64,000 bases of DNA, from positions 31,519,545 through 31,583,544 of the forward strand of contig OZ025245.1 in assembly GCA_964019155.1 (NCBI GenBank), in the 5' to 3' direction. Made by a program: the position numbers and the translations under genes. Under the pieces are notes generated by a model. It did no database searches. It saw only the letters and a program-made list of their open reading frames with translations, and was not told where the DNA came from. The stretch is from Osedax fenrisi. Taxonomy: Eukaryota; Annelida; Polychaeta; Sabellida; Siboglinidae. Of the stretch, positions 23,023 to 33,959 are shown in pieces (position 1 is the first letter of the stretch; every line of letters starts with the position of its first letter).

Positions 23023-24459
23023 TTAGGATCTGGAGTCTAGAGAAGACTCGTGTATGGCCGCTGGTGCTGCTGTCACCGCTTCGTCTACCGATTCAGCAAA
23101 TAATCGGAAATTAGCAGACTTCCAGTTCCATTTGAGTTCGGTACGGGATGGGGCGTTCAGAGTTGTCACTTGACAGTCAACGGTGATGAGTATGGGGAGG
23201 TGATCCGATCCTAGGCATTCAGTCGTGCTCCACTCCACTCGATCCAACCAACTGCTGTGAACGAGGGTCACATCGGGCGCGCTGCTGCCTCCGGTACCTG
23301 GGTTAGTCCTTGTTGCAGCTCCGTCGTTCGCGATGCAGAAATCTTTTTCCATCAGCCACTCCTCGAGATTCGATCCCAGAGAGTCTTCAGGTTGCCATCT
23401 GTCCCACATATGACTGTGTGCGTTTAGATCGCCCCCTGTGATTGCGTTCCGGTCATGAGGCAGTTCCGACATCTCAAACTCGTTACCGTGGTTTGCTCCT
23501 CTTGACGGGGGGCAGTAGACGTTGGATAGTAGAGTCTTGACGAAAGGTTTAGCTCTCAGTTCAATCGATTGAATCTCCAGTAGAGAATTCTGGGCACTGG
23601 GCGTGTTGTCAATAGTTGTGAAGGGTATATCTTCCTTAATAAAAAAGAGAAGTCCCCCACCACTGCCGACGCCTCTGTCTTTTCGGACTGTAGAGTAGCC
23701 CTTTATAGCAGGGTTCTTGTCCAGGGCCCTCAGCTTCGTTTCCTGGATCATGATAATGTCGAGATTGAATTTCCTTATTCGGTCTTCGAGCTCTACCATC
23801 TTGGTCCTGATCCCATTAGCGTTCCACTGTAGTATTTTGAGGCAGCCTCTTCTGCTCACATCGGTCTTTCTCGATGGGGCCGCTTGGCGCCGGTCTCCGC
23901 TATCCACGCCCTTGTTGTTCGCGCTGGTCGAGCAGTTTTCACAATGCCAGGAGCCATTGGATATGTGCATGCTTTGTTCGCCTCTCGACATATTAGAGCA
24001 GCTTTTGTGGCAGGTACGCCGGCATCCTATGCAGACGAGCGGGTTGGGCGTACAACTTACAACTTTTCCGCATTGCAGGCATCGCTTCTTAGGCGCGCTG
24101 GTTCCTGAAAGTCTCGGGGCTCCTATCGGTTGTCCAACCAGTGTGGGTACGGTCGATGGTAGGGGAGGCGTACAGGAACGGGGTGGGACGCAGTCGCTGC
24201 AGGTCCAGTTTCCTGGAGTCTGTGACACTCGTCTCAGGCCGCTACATTTCTCTTGCTTGTGTGAGGTCGCAATGCACGAGCCACATCTGAGGTGTGGCTG
24301 ATTGGTTCTCAGCGTCCTTCCGCAGGGCTTGCAGAATAGACCAGGGCCGGGGTTCACTTCCACATCGCCAGCTCTCATCAATAGCATCCGGACCACCAGA
24401 GCTGGTAGGTGTCCGGACCACAGAAAAACCCCCGTGAGTGTGGGGGGGCGGCGTTCCAA
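23023..24459 (-). CDS. LINE copy A, 5' part: 2A, PHD fingers, APE endonuclease
   Basis: 478 codons counted from a TTG at 24459. The first ATG in frame is codon 25 (24385-24387), and the frame is also open upstream into the preceding CAA tail, so the true start is uncertain. Residues 32-39 are DVEVNPGP. C43-C46-C59-C62-H67-C72-C87-C90 and C127-C130-C143-C146-H151-C154-C173-C176 are two C4HC3 PHD-like fingers, likely for nucleic-acid or chromatin binding. The APE endonuclease runs from about residue 207 to 437, with LQWNANGI, IQETKL (E240), GGDLNAHS (D344, N346) and SDHLPI (D429, H430), the catalytic residues for nicking target DNA. It ends at TAA, after which the same frame continues into the RT part. 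Confidence 0.85.
   Translation of the reverse strand: MERRPPTLTGVFLWSGHLPALVVRMLLMRAGDVEVNPGPGLFCKPCGRTLRTNQPHLRCGSCIATSHKQEKCSGLRRVSQTPGNWTCSDCVPPRSCTPPLPSTVPTLVGQPIGAPRLSGTSAPKKRCLQCGKVVSCTPNPLVCIGCRRTCHKSCSNMSRGEQSMHISNGSWHCENCSTSANNKGVDSGDRRQAAPSRKTDVSRRGCLKILQWNANGIRTKMVELEDRIRKFNLDIIMIQETKLRALDKNPAIKGYSTVRKDRGVGSGGGLLFFIKEDIPFTTIDNTPSAQNSLLEIQSIELRAKPFVKTLLSNVYCPPSRGANHGNEFEMSELPHDRNAITGGDLNAHSHMWDRWQPEDSLGSNLEEWLMEKDFCIANDGAATRTNPGTGGSSAPDVTLVHSSWLDRVEWSTTECLGSDHLPILITVDCQVTTLNAPSRTELKWNWKSANFRLFAESVDEAVTAAPAAIHESSLDSRS
24343..24366 (-). promoter_or_regulatory. 2A-like ribosome-skipping motif
   Basis: Encodes DVEVNPGP, a perfect match to the D-(V/I)-E-x-N-P-G-P 2A consensus. In known 2A peptides the ribosome omits the Gly-Pro bond, here between G38 (24346-24348) and P39 (24343-24345), releasing a short leader and continuing with a protein that starts with Pro. 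The upstream context (LLMRAG) is the kind of Leu-rich stretch seen in active 2As. With the ATG at codon 25 the released leader would be only 14 residues. Confidence 0.8.
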
Positions 24460-24491
24460 CCGGGCCTTGGGCCCGAGACTGTAAAGCCTTT

Positions 24492-27400
24492 TTGTTGTTG
24501 TTGTTGTTGATTGCGGCGAGGCGTCACATGGAGCCTAAAGTGCATGTGCGAATGCTAGTAAATCCTTGGGTGATTCCACCAACACTGATAACGGAGGCGC
24601 CGTTCCCCCAAATCCGCGAATGCGTTGTCCCGCTGTGGCCGGACATTCCTGAAGCCAGTGCTCCAAAGTCTCCTCTCCTCCTTCGCAGAAAGGACACTGT
24701 GGTGAAGATTCACTGATAATGCTTCTGTAGGCGGCTAATCTTGTGCAGTGGCCGCTGCGGAGTTACGCCAGAAGAACTGCTTTATTTCTCGGAAGCAGGA
24801 TTCTATCCCTTTTTCCACTGAATACTGCTTTCGTCCTCTGCTGACAGGGGGATCCGTGATTTCCTGGATGAAGAGTGACCTCGCAGCTCGGAACGAGATA
24901 CCCTGATACCCATCAGTCCTGTCGTCCGTTGAGATGTCCGCTTTCCCCGCGTTATCATCCGCCCAGTCATTGCCTATGAGTCCGCTGTAGCCTGGTACCC
25001 ATTGCAGAAGGACACTGCATTTAACTCTGACGAGATTTTTCCTTAACTCGTCTAGGAGCCTTCCGTCCTTCCTGCCTGAGCCCTCGATGGCGATTAGAGC
25101 AGACTGACTGTCTGAACATATCACAAAAGGAGGAATCTGCCGCATTTCGCAAGATCCACTCCGTTGCAAGTATTAGCGTGGCTACCTCAGTATCGTACGA
25201 GCACGTCCATCTACAACCTGTGCAGGAGCTTATGTGTACTCTAGTTGGGTTACTTGCCGCACCAGTAGTGACAATGGCAGCGCTTCCTCCATTAGAGACA
25301 CCGCCCTGGGCTGAACCGTCCGTGTAGATGGTGTAGTCTGCCACTCCTGCAGCACCAATAGTGGTGATGGCTTCCGCTAATAGAGCTTTGTTGCAGTGGC
25401 TTTTCTTACTACTGCCGATAAGGGTTGTCCTTATTGACCAAGGCGAGTTCACTATCCATTTCCATCCAGGTAAGTGCTTTATGGAGAGTTCTTCCCTCGG
25501 ATACTCATCCAACCCTAGTTTAGCACACTCATCCTTTCCCATGTTCCTGTTCTTCCATCTGTGCGGTGTAGTGGACGTGACTAGTTTACGTCTGGGATTT
25601 TCCTGTGGTAAAACGGGCCGACTTCTCCCATGCTATAAGGCAATTATGTCGAATTGATGTTTCGAAGGAAGGTAATTCTGCCTCCAACCTCAAGCATTCC
25701 AGGGCAGTATCTGACGTGTGAATACCCTAAGAGCCCTGTTCTGAACACGCTCAAGGATAATGCCGTTTGTCTTAGCGAGCCACGCCGCACCTTAGTAGTT
25801 TAGCACACTATTGATCATGGCAAGACAGATTCTCCCGCGACTCCAACCCCACTCCTTTGACGCTAGAGACGCCAGCATGCGCCCCAGTACTTTAGATTTG
25901 ACGTCTTCTACATGGGGGCGAAAGGTCAGAGTGCAGTCGCATGCGATGCCCAGAAACTTTAGTGTTCTATTTATCGGTAAAGTTACCCCGTTCAATCGTA
26001 CTTCTGGGCACCAACCCGCTTCCTTCGTGTCCGTTGAGAAGAAGGACGTCTCGCATTTGGATGCATTCAGCGTGAGCTTATGTTCCTCGCTCCAGATCCC
26101 GAAATTCGTTATAGTCTCTTGAACCTTACTTAGAACCACGTTTTTGTCTCTGCTCTGAGCCCATACCGCAATATCATCAGCATACAAGCTCACCTTGACA
26201 CCCTCCGAAGCCACACCCTGATCCCGTCTATGTAGAATAGGAAGAGCAGCGAAGAGAGGACAGCACCCTGCGGTACACCTCGATGAAGCTTGAAGCTTCT
26301 GCCTAGTGTATTGTCGAGACGGACCCTTACTTTGCGGTCGGATAGGAAACCTTTGATCCATATGATCATTAATAGCGGCACTCCTTTGTCCAATAATAAG
26401 CAGCCTCTCTCTCCACACCGTGTCGTAAGCCTTACTAAAGTCTAGCAGTGCCAGTACTGTACGGGAAGCAGGACGATCTTGAAAGGCGTCGCTGATGGAC
26501 TGTGACAGTCGTAAAACCTGGTCCTCACACACCTCATGCACCTGAAACCCGCCTGACCCTCGCTCCACCATCCATTACTTTCGGCCAGATAAGACAAACG
26601 ACTGGCTACCATGCGCTCCATGGTTTTCGCAATGCACGAGGTGAGAGAGACTGGCCTAAAAGAGTCAACTTTGCTGGCAGGTTTACCCTTCTTTAACAGA
26701 GGGACAATTACTGCATCTCTCCATGACGACGGGCACCTACCGTAACTCCACGACTCATTGATAATATCAAGGAGGTAACTCAATGCTATGGGTCCCAAAG
26801 CCTTCACAAATCTAGGGGAGATATTATCTCTACCAGGAGCCCCTTTAGCCTTCATGCTATCTATGGCCACCTTCAGTTCCGACAAGTTGAATTCTTTACA
26901 ACTCTCTTCTGCTACGCTATCATCACCTAGTGCTTTACGGATGGCTTTTTTCCGGCGATCCGACTTAGCTATCTGTGGACGGCTGATCTCAGCATATCTA
27001 GCCATAAAGACATCTGCTTTTTCACGGCTTGATGAGTAGTGTTTCCCATTATGGATAAGGACTTCGTTCCTGTTGCATCCGGAATTGCTTCCGCTGAGCG
27101 ATTTGATTGTATCCCATATCTTGCTAGGGTCAGAGCTCATTTCTGCATCTGACAGGAATTCCTTCCAATGCTCCTCCTTACCATTTTGGATCAACATGTG
27201 GACCTCCCTGCATGCTTCGACCCACTCAACCCTCTTGTCTGCGATGTTGCGCCTTAGTAACCCGTATCTCCCTCGTTAGCCATTTCTTACCGTTAGAGGT
27301 GGCCTTTACTTTGCCAATGGATGATGCCGCCGACTCTAGAATGATCCTATTTAAGTGGGTCGCTCTAGCCTCTAAGGAGCTCTTTTGGTTGTTTTCAGTC

Positions 27401-27690
27401 ATGGAGCGAAGAGTATCATCCACCTTCGCGGCGAATCCTACCATATCCGCTCTCTTCCAATTCCACCTGAGCTCCTTGACTGGTTGAACCTGAAGCGCCT
27501 CAATTTGGCAGTATATCGTGACAAGGATAGGAAGGCGGTCTGAATCCATGCAGTCTGTAGGACTCCACTCCGTCTTTTCCAGCCAGCTGCTATGTACCAA
27601 AGTGATATCCGGTGCACTTTTACCACCCGTTCCGACATTAACGCGCGTCGCGCGTAGCGGAGCCATCATTTTCTACGCTAACATTGTTTA
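24492..27690 (-). pseudogene. Ingi-like LINE, 5'-truncated decayed copy B
   Basis: Homologous to copy A from the last third of the APE domain (about 27690) to a (CAA)6 tail at 24492-24509. Recognisable pieces: APE end with SAPDITLVHSSWL and SDRLPI (27538-27660; the catalytic His of SDH is Arg), linker and RT fingers (26540-27197), LDFSKAYDTVW (about 26430), GVPQGAVLSSLLF (about 26260), YADD (about 26180), RNase H with YTDGSA (about 25320) and CSDSQSA (about 25115), CCHC (about 24640-24700), and TAG stop after FAHAL. Frameshifts lie near 27650 (an extra 7 bp in a GCGC-rich spot), 27220, 26540, 26390, 26200, about 25790-25550 and about 25150. It is non-functional and clearly diverged from A, so it is a different subfamily or an older copy. 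Confidence 0.9.
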
Positions 27691-27699
27691 AACATGTTT

Positions 27700-28970
27700 A
27701 AATGATAAAAAATAACTATTTATATCATATATAAATTATATGAGTTGATAATCAACATTAAAATGTGAACATTACATTATCAAATAAATGTATTAATGAA
27801 TCACAAATGAATTACATTGATATACGGAAACATGTGTTAGATTGGTCTATATAGGTACATCACATGATAGTTTCAGCACTTATCATCATCAGTAATGTAT
27901 GATTAAATAATTACATAACTAAATGGCTATCAAATGTTAGTCCCAATGATGGTTTTGCAATAAGATTTGAATATGAATTACAGTCATATCGTCGTCCCCT
28001 GTTCATTTCGTCTGGTCATTTCGTCCGCAACATTTAGTCACTTCATCAGAAATATAGTCATTTCGTCCGAAAATTAACCATTTATTTCGGACACAGGTGA
28101 CTACATTTTGAGGACCAAGTGACAGATGAAATGACCAGTGGACCAAGTAATATTACACTCTAAACATTTTAATATGACACCATATATTACAGATAATTTC
28201 CTACGAGAAGAAATTATAAACTCTAGTATTGTGACGACAACCTCCCATTCCATGTATCGTATCTTAAACTGTGGTGGCTTACATTAAATATCATACAAAT
28301 CGGCTCTTTTCAGGGCCACCTATTCTTAACAGGCTTATAATGTATTAATCTATTTCTAAATATTTTAAAATTTATCATATGAAATATTACTTTTATAAAT
28401 ATCAAATTATATTGTTTTCAAGCTAATGTATTACTTATTTATATCATAAATAAACTATAAAATATTAAAAATATACTTATATATATAAAATTAATTATAA
28501 ATTTTATGTCATAATTTAATTTAAAGGATCAGGTTCGACGGAAAGGACATGATATTTTAGATATGTTCACACTTAAACAAACATCAAATGCTGATCATAT
28601 ACAGTGATATTTATCTTCATTCAGTGGTTATTGAACGGTTTTATTAGATACGCCTCTAAATTAGTCATCAGATATTACAAACACATACATTCATATATAC
28701 TATATAATATATAGTATATATATATACTTAGATTGAAAAATTGAAAAATTAACAAAATTCTGAATACATAAACAAAATATAATCAATAAAATCAAAATAA
28801 TGCACAAATTAAGAATCGATGTATCCCTTTTTAATTATAATTGTACATGTTTAAGTAATAATATTACCTTTTCATTATGTTAATTATATATTATCACACA
28901 CACTCACGTTCAATACATATATAATCTTACTTATATAATATACTATATAATGTACAATGTACAAGTATGA
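27700..28970. other. AT-rich intergenic or intronic DNA with a small repeat cluster
   Basis: No gene recognised. At 27981-28155 the motif GTCATTTCGTCC and variants occur four to five times, followed by inverted copies (AGATGAAATGACC and GGACCAAGTGAC). This pattern fits the repeat-bearing ends of a small DNA transposon. Confidence 0.5.
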
Positions 28971-28977
28971 GTAGCCT

Positions 28978-29050
28978 TCAAAGATAGATAACCATCCCTT
29001 GTAAGCAGAAAGAGATGTTAGTGTTTTAAACCATCTGAGCTAAAGTTATA
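28978..29050 (-). repeat. tRNA-derived SINE head
   Basis: On the minus strand TTTAGCTCAGATGG is an exact tRNA A-box context, followed by a tRNA-length interval and a degraded B-box (GATGGTTATCTATC). The anticodon-arm region pairs imperfectly. It is best explained as an old tRNA-derived SINE rather than a functional tRNA gene. Confidence 0.45.
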
Positions 29051-29193
29051 TTAGTATTGTAACATATCACTGTGGCCGATATAAAATATGTATAAATTAC
29101 CGACTACATTGTATGTGCAATATTATAATACTTTCAAATGAAATTCAAACATTAACAAATATATACAATCACATTCACAGATACAGCAATGAG

Positions 29194-29416
29194 AACCCAG
29201 CAAACAAAAATAGTAACATCTGAGCCACATTTCAGTAACATTCTATGCCACACAAAGCAACATTTTGTAAACAATGTGGTATAAATGTTACTCGTTTTAG
29301 AGTAACATATGAACCACAAAGCAACATTCAACCCGCAGTAGTGGTTCATATGTTACTTAAATGTTGCTTTGTGGTTTAAATGTTACTATGATATTACTTA
29401 AATAATAACCCAGCAA
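29194..29416. mobile_element. Palindromic MITE-like element between ACCCAGCAAAC repeats
   Basis: AACCCAGCAAAC occurs at 29196 and again at 29408. Between them are nested inverted repeats: GTAACATATGAACCAC with GTGGTTCATATGTTAC, and CCACAAAGCAACATT with AATGTTGCTTTGTGG, so the single strand could fold into one long hairpin. There is no coding content. Confidence 0.6.
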
Positions 29417-29439
29417 ACTATTTTTTGGCAATATCCGGA

Positions 29440-29845
29440 TTTTTCTGGACAGAATCCGGATTTTATTGGCAAATAATATCCGGAAAAAATCCGGCAACAT
29501 GTGGTTAATTTGGCAAGAAATAAATCTGGAAATATACGGCAAGAAAATAATCCGGAAATATCCAATAAGAAAATAATCTGGATTTATACGGCAAGATATA
29601 ATCCAGAAATATCCGATAAGTAAATAATCTGGAAATATACGGCAAGATATAATCCGGAAATATCCGACAAGTAAATAATCTGGAAATATACGGCAAGATA
29701 TAATCCGGAAATATACGGAAAGATATAATCCGGAAATATCTGACAAGTAAATAATCTGGAAATATCCGACAAGTAAATAATCTGGAAATATCCGGCAATC
29801 AATAATTTGGAAATATCCGACAAGTAAATAATCTGGATATGCCAG
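29440..29845. repeat. Minisatellite, about 26-bp unit
   Basis: About 15 imperfect copies of AAGTAAATAATCTGGAAATA followed by TCCGAC (or TACGGC). Frames of 79-129 codons across it on the minus strand are repeats of ISRLF/IFPDY-like peptides created by the repeat and are not genes. Confidence 0.85.
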
Positions 29846-30276
29846 GGCTTTGCTATTAGTAAATTTCCTTGCTATTGGGTCTATCCTTCTATTTTATATC
29901 GGATGTCTATTTTCACTCCCCATGTAAGCTATGTAATTATTTTAATATAGTTCCTATACCAAATACGAGATGGATACACATGTATTATTATAAGTTATAC
30001 TTAATATTATTAATTCATAAATTAATTAATCTAATTATAAGACTAATATACTTTTAATATTATAATATATATGTGAATTATTTTTTTTTTAATATATTTC
30101 AAATTACGACTTTTTCACGGTATTGAAAGGTTACATGTGAACACAGAGCAGGGAACACTTTCTCTCTAGCTCTATGCATGTGAATAACAATGACTGAATC
30201 GATCTATTTTTGACCTTTGCAAATTCGGTACAATTTGTATGAATTAACTTTTAATATATCCAAATAATACTACACC

Positions 30277-30331
30277 TATTATAATCAAGACCTCCTATAA
30301 CCTCGGTTATAAGAGGTCTTGTTATAATACT
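30277..30331. repeat. Long near-perfect hairpin
   Basis: CAAGACCTCCTATAACC is followed almost immediately by its inverse GGTTATAAGAGGTCTTG, and the pairing extends into flanking TATTATAA. The arms are about 27 bp with almost no loop. It may be two transposon ends fused after loss of the interior. Confidence 0.7.
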
Positions 30332-30544
30332 AGAACACTTCTTTTTTGATATATATTGAATTTTATATATATCTTAATTTTATATTATATTAGGGCAATC
30401 TTTTTCGAATTTACATGTAAACAGATACGAATCCAAAAATAGATTGTAGTTCACATACCCGTCGTATTAGACTCTAATGAGTAGAGCTAGTGTCGTTTTT
30501 ATTTCAATAAATATGTCGAGTCAACCATCTTTCAACCATCTTAA

Positions 30545-30770
30545 CGAATCTCTATGGCTCTATAGTTGTAGCAAAGATTTTTCCCTGTTGTAGTGAATAT
30601 AGATATATTTTTCCGGATATTTATTATATTATAAATACGCCCACTTCTTTCTACTCTTTATACTAATTCAATTTATTATTGTATTTGTGATTAACCTTCT
30701 TATTTTCATATTTACTTAAATCCTATCATCGTTAGTTTTATATTATTTAATTTATTATAAAACATTTTAA
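30545..30770 (-). repeat. Dispersed repeat, copy 2 (inverted relative to 6138-6400)
   Basis: Reverse complement of 6138-6400 with high similarity, including the stretch around TTTTCCGGATATTTATTATA and the flanking GTAGCAAAGATTTTTC. Confidence 0.65.
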
Positions 30771-31257
30771 TTTTAATAATAACTATAATAATTTGTCGAT
30801 AAATTTCTCAATTTTATTTAAAAATTAAATTCGGTCATGTTCTCAGATAAGGATTGTATTTGTATTTAAAATTAAATGAATTACAAATTAAATTGATTGC
30901 ATTGTATTTATATAATTTTTTTTCCATATGTATTTGTATTTAAATACCATTATTTGGTGTATTTGTATTTGTATTTGAATAATTATTCAGTGATGTGTTT
31001 CAAATGCTGTATACGGACTAACGCCGATATTATTTGAAAAAATAATTTTAAATCTGACAATTTATAATATAGTTAGGTACTAGTATGATAGTATACGTCA
31101 GCTTATTCAATTATAATTGATAATTATCAATAGTAGATTATATTCTTGTTTTATTTATTACAAAATATATTTTAACAGACTCAGGGTAAAAACGATTGAT
31201 AGTTAAAAATTAAACAACGTTAGGCGGGAGCCGCGCATACACATAAATAAATATATA

Positions 31258-31715
31258 TATACCAAAGATTTTGCGAAGCAAAGATATAAAACTCCCTATA
31301 TATGCAACGTAATTTAGTAATATCCGATATTCCCTAGAAGTAGTATCGAAATAAATAGATTTAGGTTCGGCTCTGCCTGCATACAACAATGTTTGCATTG
31401 CTCTATTAAATTACATGCAATATAAATTAGCTTTTACTTACTAAATTTATACTTATAGAATTTAAAACATACATATCATATTTGTTTGTTATATATTAGT
31501 AATGAACACTTAGTTTTTATCATATAAATATTAATTTAAAGCATATTATTTAACATTTTAAAAGTGTATAGTTAAATACGAATTTACATTATAAACAACA
31601 CATAGTTCCTAAAAGTAACACGCTAAAAGTGGCACTGGGTTTTTTTTTATACAAATTCGAATTACCTGATTTTGAGTGTGTTATATATTTCCTTCGGAAA
31701 ATCTTTGTATATACC
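31258..31715. mobile_element. Short element with AAAGATTTT-CGAAG inverted ends
   Basis: The left end TATATACCAAAGATTTTGCG and right end (inverse) TATATACAAAGATTTTCCGA face each other about 400 bp apart. The same motif pair is at 8598-8676. A 62-codon minus-strand frame (31210-31398) inside has no recognised domain. Confidence 0.5.
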
Positions 31716-32682
31716 CAATAAAGGACTTATATCCTTTCTATAATATGTACATTTTATAATCTAATTCAAATTCGAAATTTATGATCAACTTAAATTCAAT
31801 TCAATGATTCCAGCCTCGCATTTGTTTTTTAAAATTTTTGTGAGTTAGTTTTGACCCGTCACCTTTTAACAAATCTTTAATATGATATTAGTAACAGTTG
31901 AAATACATATAACTATGGATGAATATTATTCATTTAATATATAATGTATATGATTATTATAATATATACATCATTTATATGATCACCATTAATTAATATC
32001 AAACTAATTATATTATATTAATAGTTATTTAATACATATACATCATGTATAATATATGTTTAAATAAAAATGCCGTTATTCCGTTGAAACCTTTCAAATA
32101 TTATTTGTATGTCATTGTTGTATTTGGTGTATTTGCATCAAATACATTTTAAAAAATATGTTAATTTAATAAAATTTAGAATTTAAACAATTGATTTATG
32201 AATGTAAACAAATTATAACAAATTTATATTAAATAATACACATTTTTATTTGTATATGATAAAATATATTTGTATTTGTATACAAATTTAATAAATATTT
32301 GTAATTATATTTGATAAAGTGTATTTGACCCTAACCCTTGTCATTCTATTATATCCACCTGTTACACACAATTTAACATATTCTGAACTTGTAACATATA
32401 TATGAAAAATATAAAATAAATATACTCTTAATTATATTATATAATTGATATATGCAAAACATAAAATGCAGCCTTGTGATAAAGTATCTATAATGATAAT
32501 TATTATTAAATAGTGGTATATGTTAAGGAGTGTACGCAATTTTTATCATCTACAATGTTTTATTTTATTATAATCATAATGATATATATATATATATATA
32601 CTTATGTTATATTATATTATATAATAAACATTGGGGGATACAAATTTTATTATGCAATACTTATATACAGTATATATTATAT
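31716..32682. other. AT-rich intergenic DNA, nothing recognised
   Basis: No gene, RNA or transposon terminus could be supported here. Confidence 0.5.
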
Positions 32683-32872
32683 CAGGGTTGGCGGTTTATT
32701 TGGTTTTTTTGGTTTTTTTATAATTAAATGTTCGGATTATTAATTAGAAAATATTATATATACCTAGATCGATTATTAAATGTCTGTGCAAAACATACAT
32801 ATATAGAGTAAGTATAAAATATACAACACTAATGAATATTATTTATATATATTAATTATATACAGGGTTGGA

Positions 32873-33841
32873 TTAAAATCGGATTTTTTTGATTTATATC
32901 GATTTATTTGATTTTTTTGAAATAATAATTTTTTTTTAAAACTATTTTTTGAATGTTATAAAGGATATATATATATATTGTCCTTTATATATATATATAA
33001 TTAAATAAATAAAAAAAATGTATGTAGAATCATTTATTAGTTATAATATTTATACAAGAACACCAATTTGGCAGCCTTTTCTACTCCCAGCCGATTTTAT
33101 AATAAATGAACTAACTATTTTAAAAACATAATATATGTAAATATTATTTATATTTATATATTTATTATTATTTTTGAATGAGGAAATGTATATAATTAAT
33201 TCAAATTAATAAATTTCGTTCTTTGATGTTTAATTGAATTATAATCAGTTCTAACATTACATAAAATCTCATTACTAATAAACATATAGCTTTTTCATAT
33301 TCTATTGAATTAATTTTTTATAAATTTTATATTTATTTTTGAGTGAAAAATATGTATAAATTGTTTTGAAGTGTATTGAATTGTATATAATTTATACAAT
33401 ATAATAATTGAATGATATTTGAAGTTGAATTGAAATGAATTTTTAATTCAATATCAAAGAAAACAATTTATACATTTTCTTCACTCAAAATATATAAAAA
33501 TGTAATTCAATATAATATGAAAAAATTATATATGATGATGACATTTTATGTAATTTTACATAATTACTTCAAGTTATAATTTCTAAACCCTTTGAAATAC
33601 ATGCAATATTACTATATTAATTTATATATTATATTTAGATATTTTATTACTATTTATTAAATTTTGATATAAATCACGATTTTTATTGAGTGAATTAAAT
33701 CGATTTAAGTTGTGATATAAATCATGATATAAATCATGATTTACTATTTATTAAATTTTGATTTAAATCATGATTTTTATTGAGTGATTTAAATCGATTT
33801 AAATATTGATATAAATCATGATTTAAATCGGGCCAACCCTG
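32873..33841. mobile_element. Inner hAT-type element nested in the outer one
   Basis: The ends CAGGGTTGGATTAAAATCG and the inverse of CAGGGTTGGCCCGATTTAAA are flanked by ATTATATA on both sides (32865-32872 and 33842-33849), an exact 8-bp duplication. The interior is AT-rich with repeated ATTTAAATCGATTTAAAT-like blocks near the right end. It is non-autonomous. Confidence 0.9.
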
Positions 33842-33959
33842 ATTATATATATATATATTATTAAATTGTCAATAATATATTATTAATATTAAATGTTAAT
33901 AAAATTATTTTATTAAAATATATTTATTATAAAAATAAAGTAAAATATAATAAAAAAAA

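Larger units (their letters stand above)
20066..24491 (-). mobile_element. Ingi-like APE/RT/RNase H LINE, nearly full length (copy A)
   Basis: A minus-strand non-LTR retrotransposon of about 4.4 kb. Order from 5': GC-rich leader, 2A-like motif, two PHD-like zinc fingers, APE endonuclease, reverse transcriptase, RNase H, CCHC knuckle, a 3' UTR of only about 13 nt, then a (CAA)n tail of about 40 bp (20066-20105). The APE + RT + RNase H combination with an N-terminal 2A resembles the Ingi/L1Tc group. Its 5' end abuts the (CAA)n tail of copy B. The coding frame is a single 1,446-codon frame broken by one TAA at 23023-23025; the matching codon in copy B is ACC. Base composition is near 50 percent GC, unlike the host DNA. 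Clade placement is by domain order, not by phylogeny. Confidence 0.9.

Noticed and set aside
20119..24716. Plus-strand frames of 60-220 codons across the LINE block
   Set aside because: They are antisense shadows of the minus-strand LINE coding frames, which carry the recognisable motifs.
27226..27720. Target-site duplication for LINE copy B
   Set aside because: Flanks at 20040-20065 and 27690-27720 share only short AT-rich similarity (TTTAAACAT versus TTGTAAACAT); no convincing duplication, so integration details cannot be read.
29357..29823. Overlapping 79-129 codon frames with repeated IFPDY/ISRLF peptides
   Set aside because: Produced by a 26-bp minisatellite that happens to lack stops; several frames look alike.
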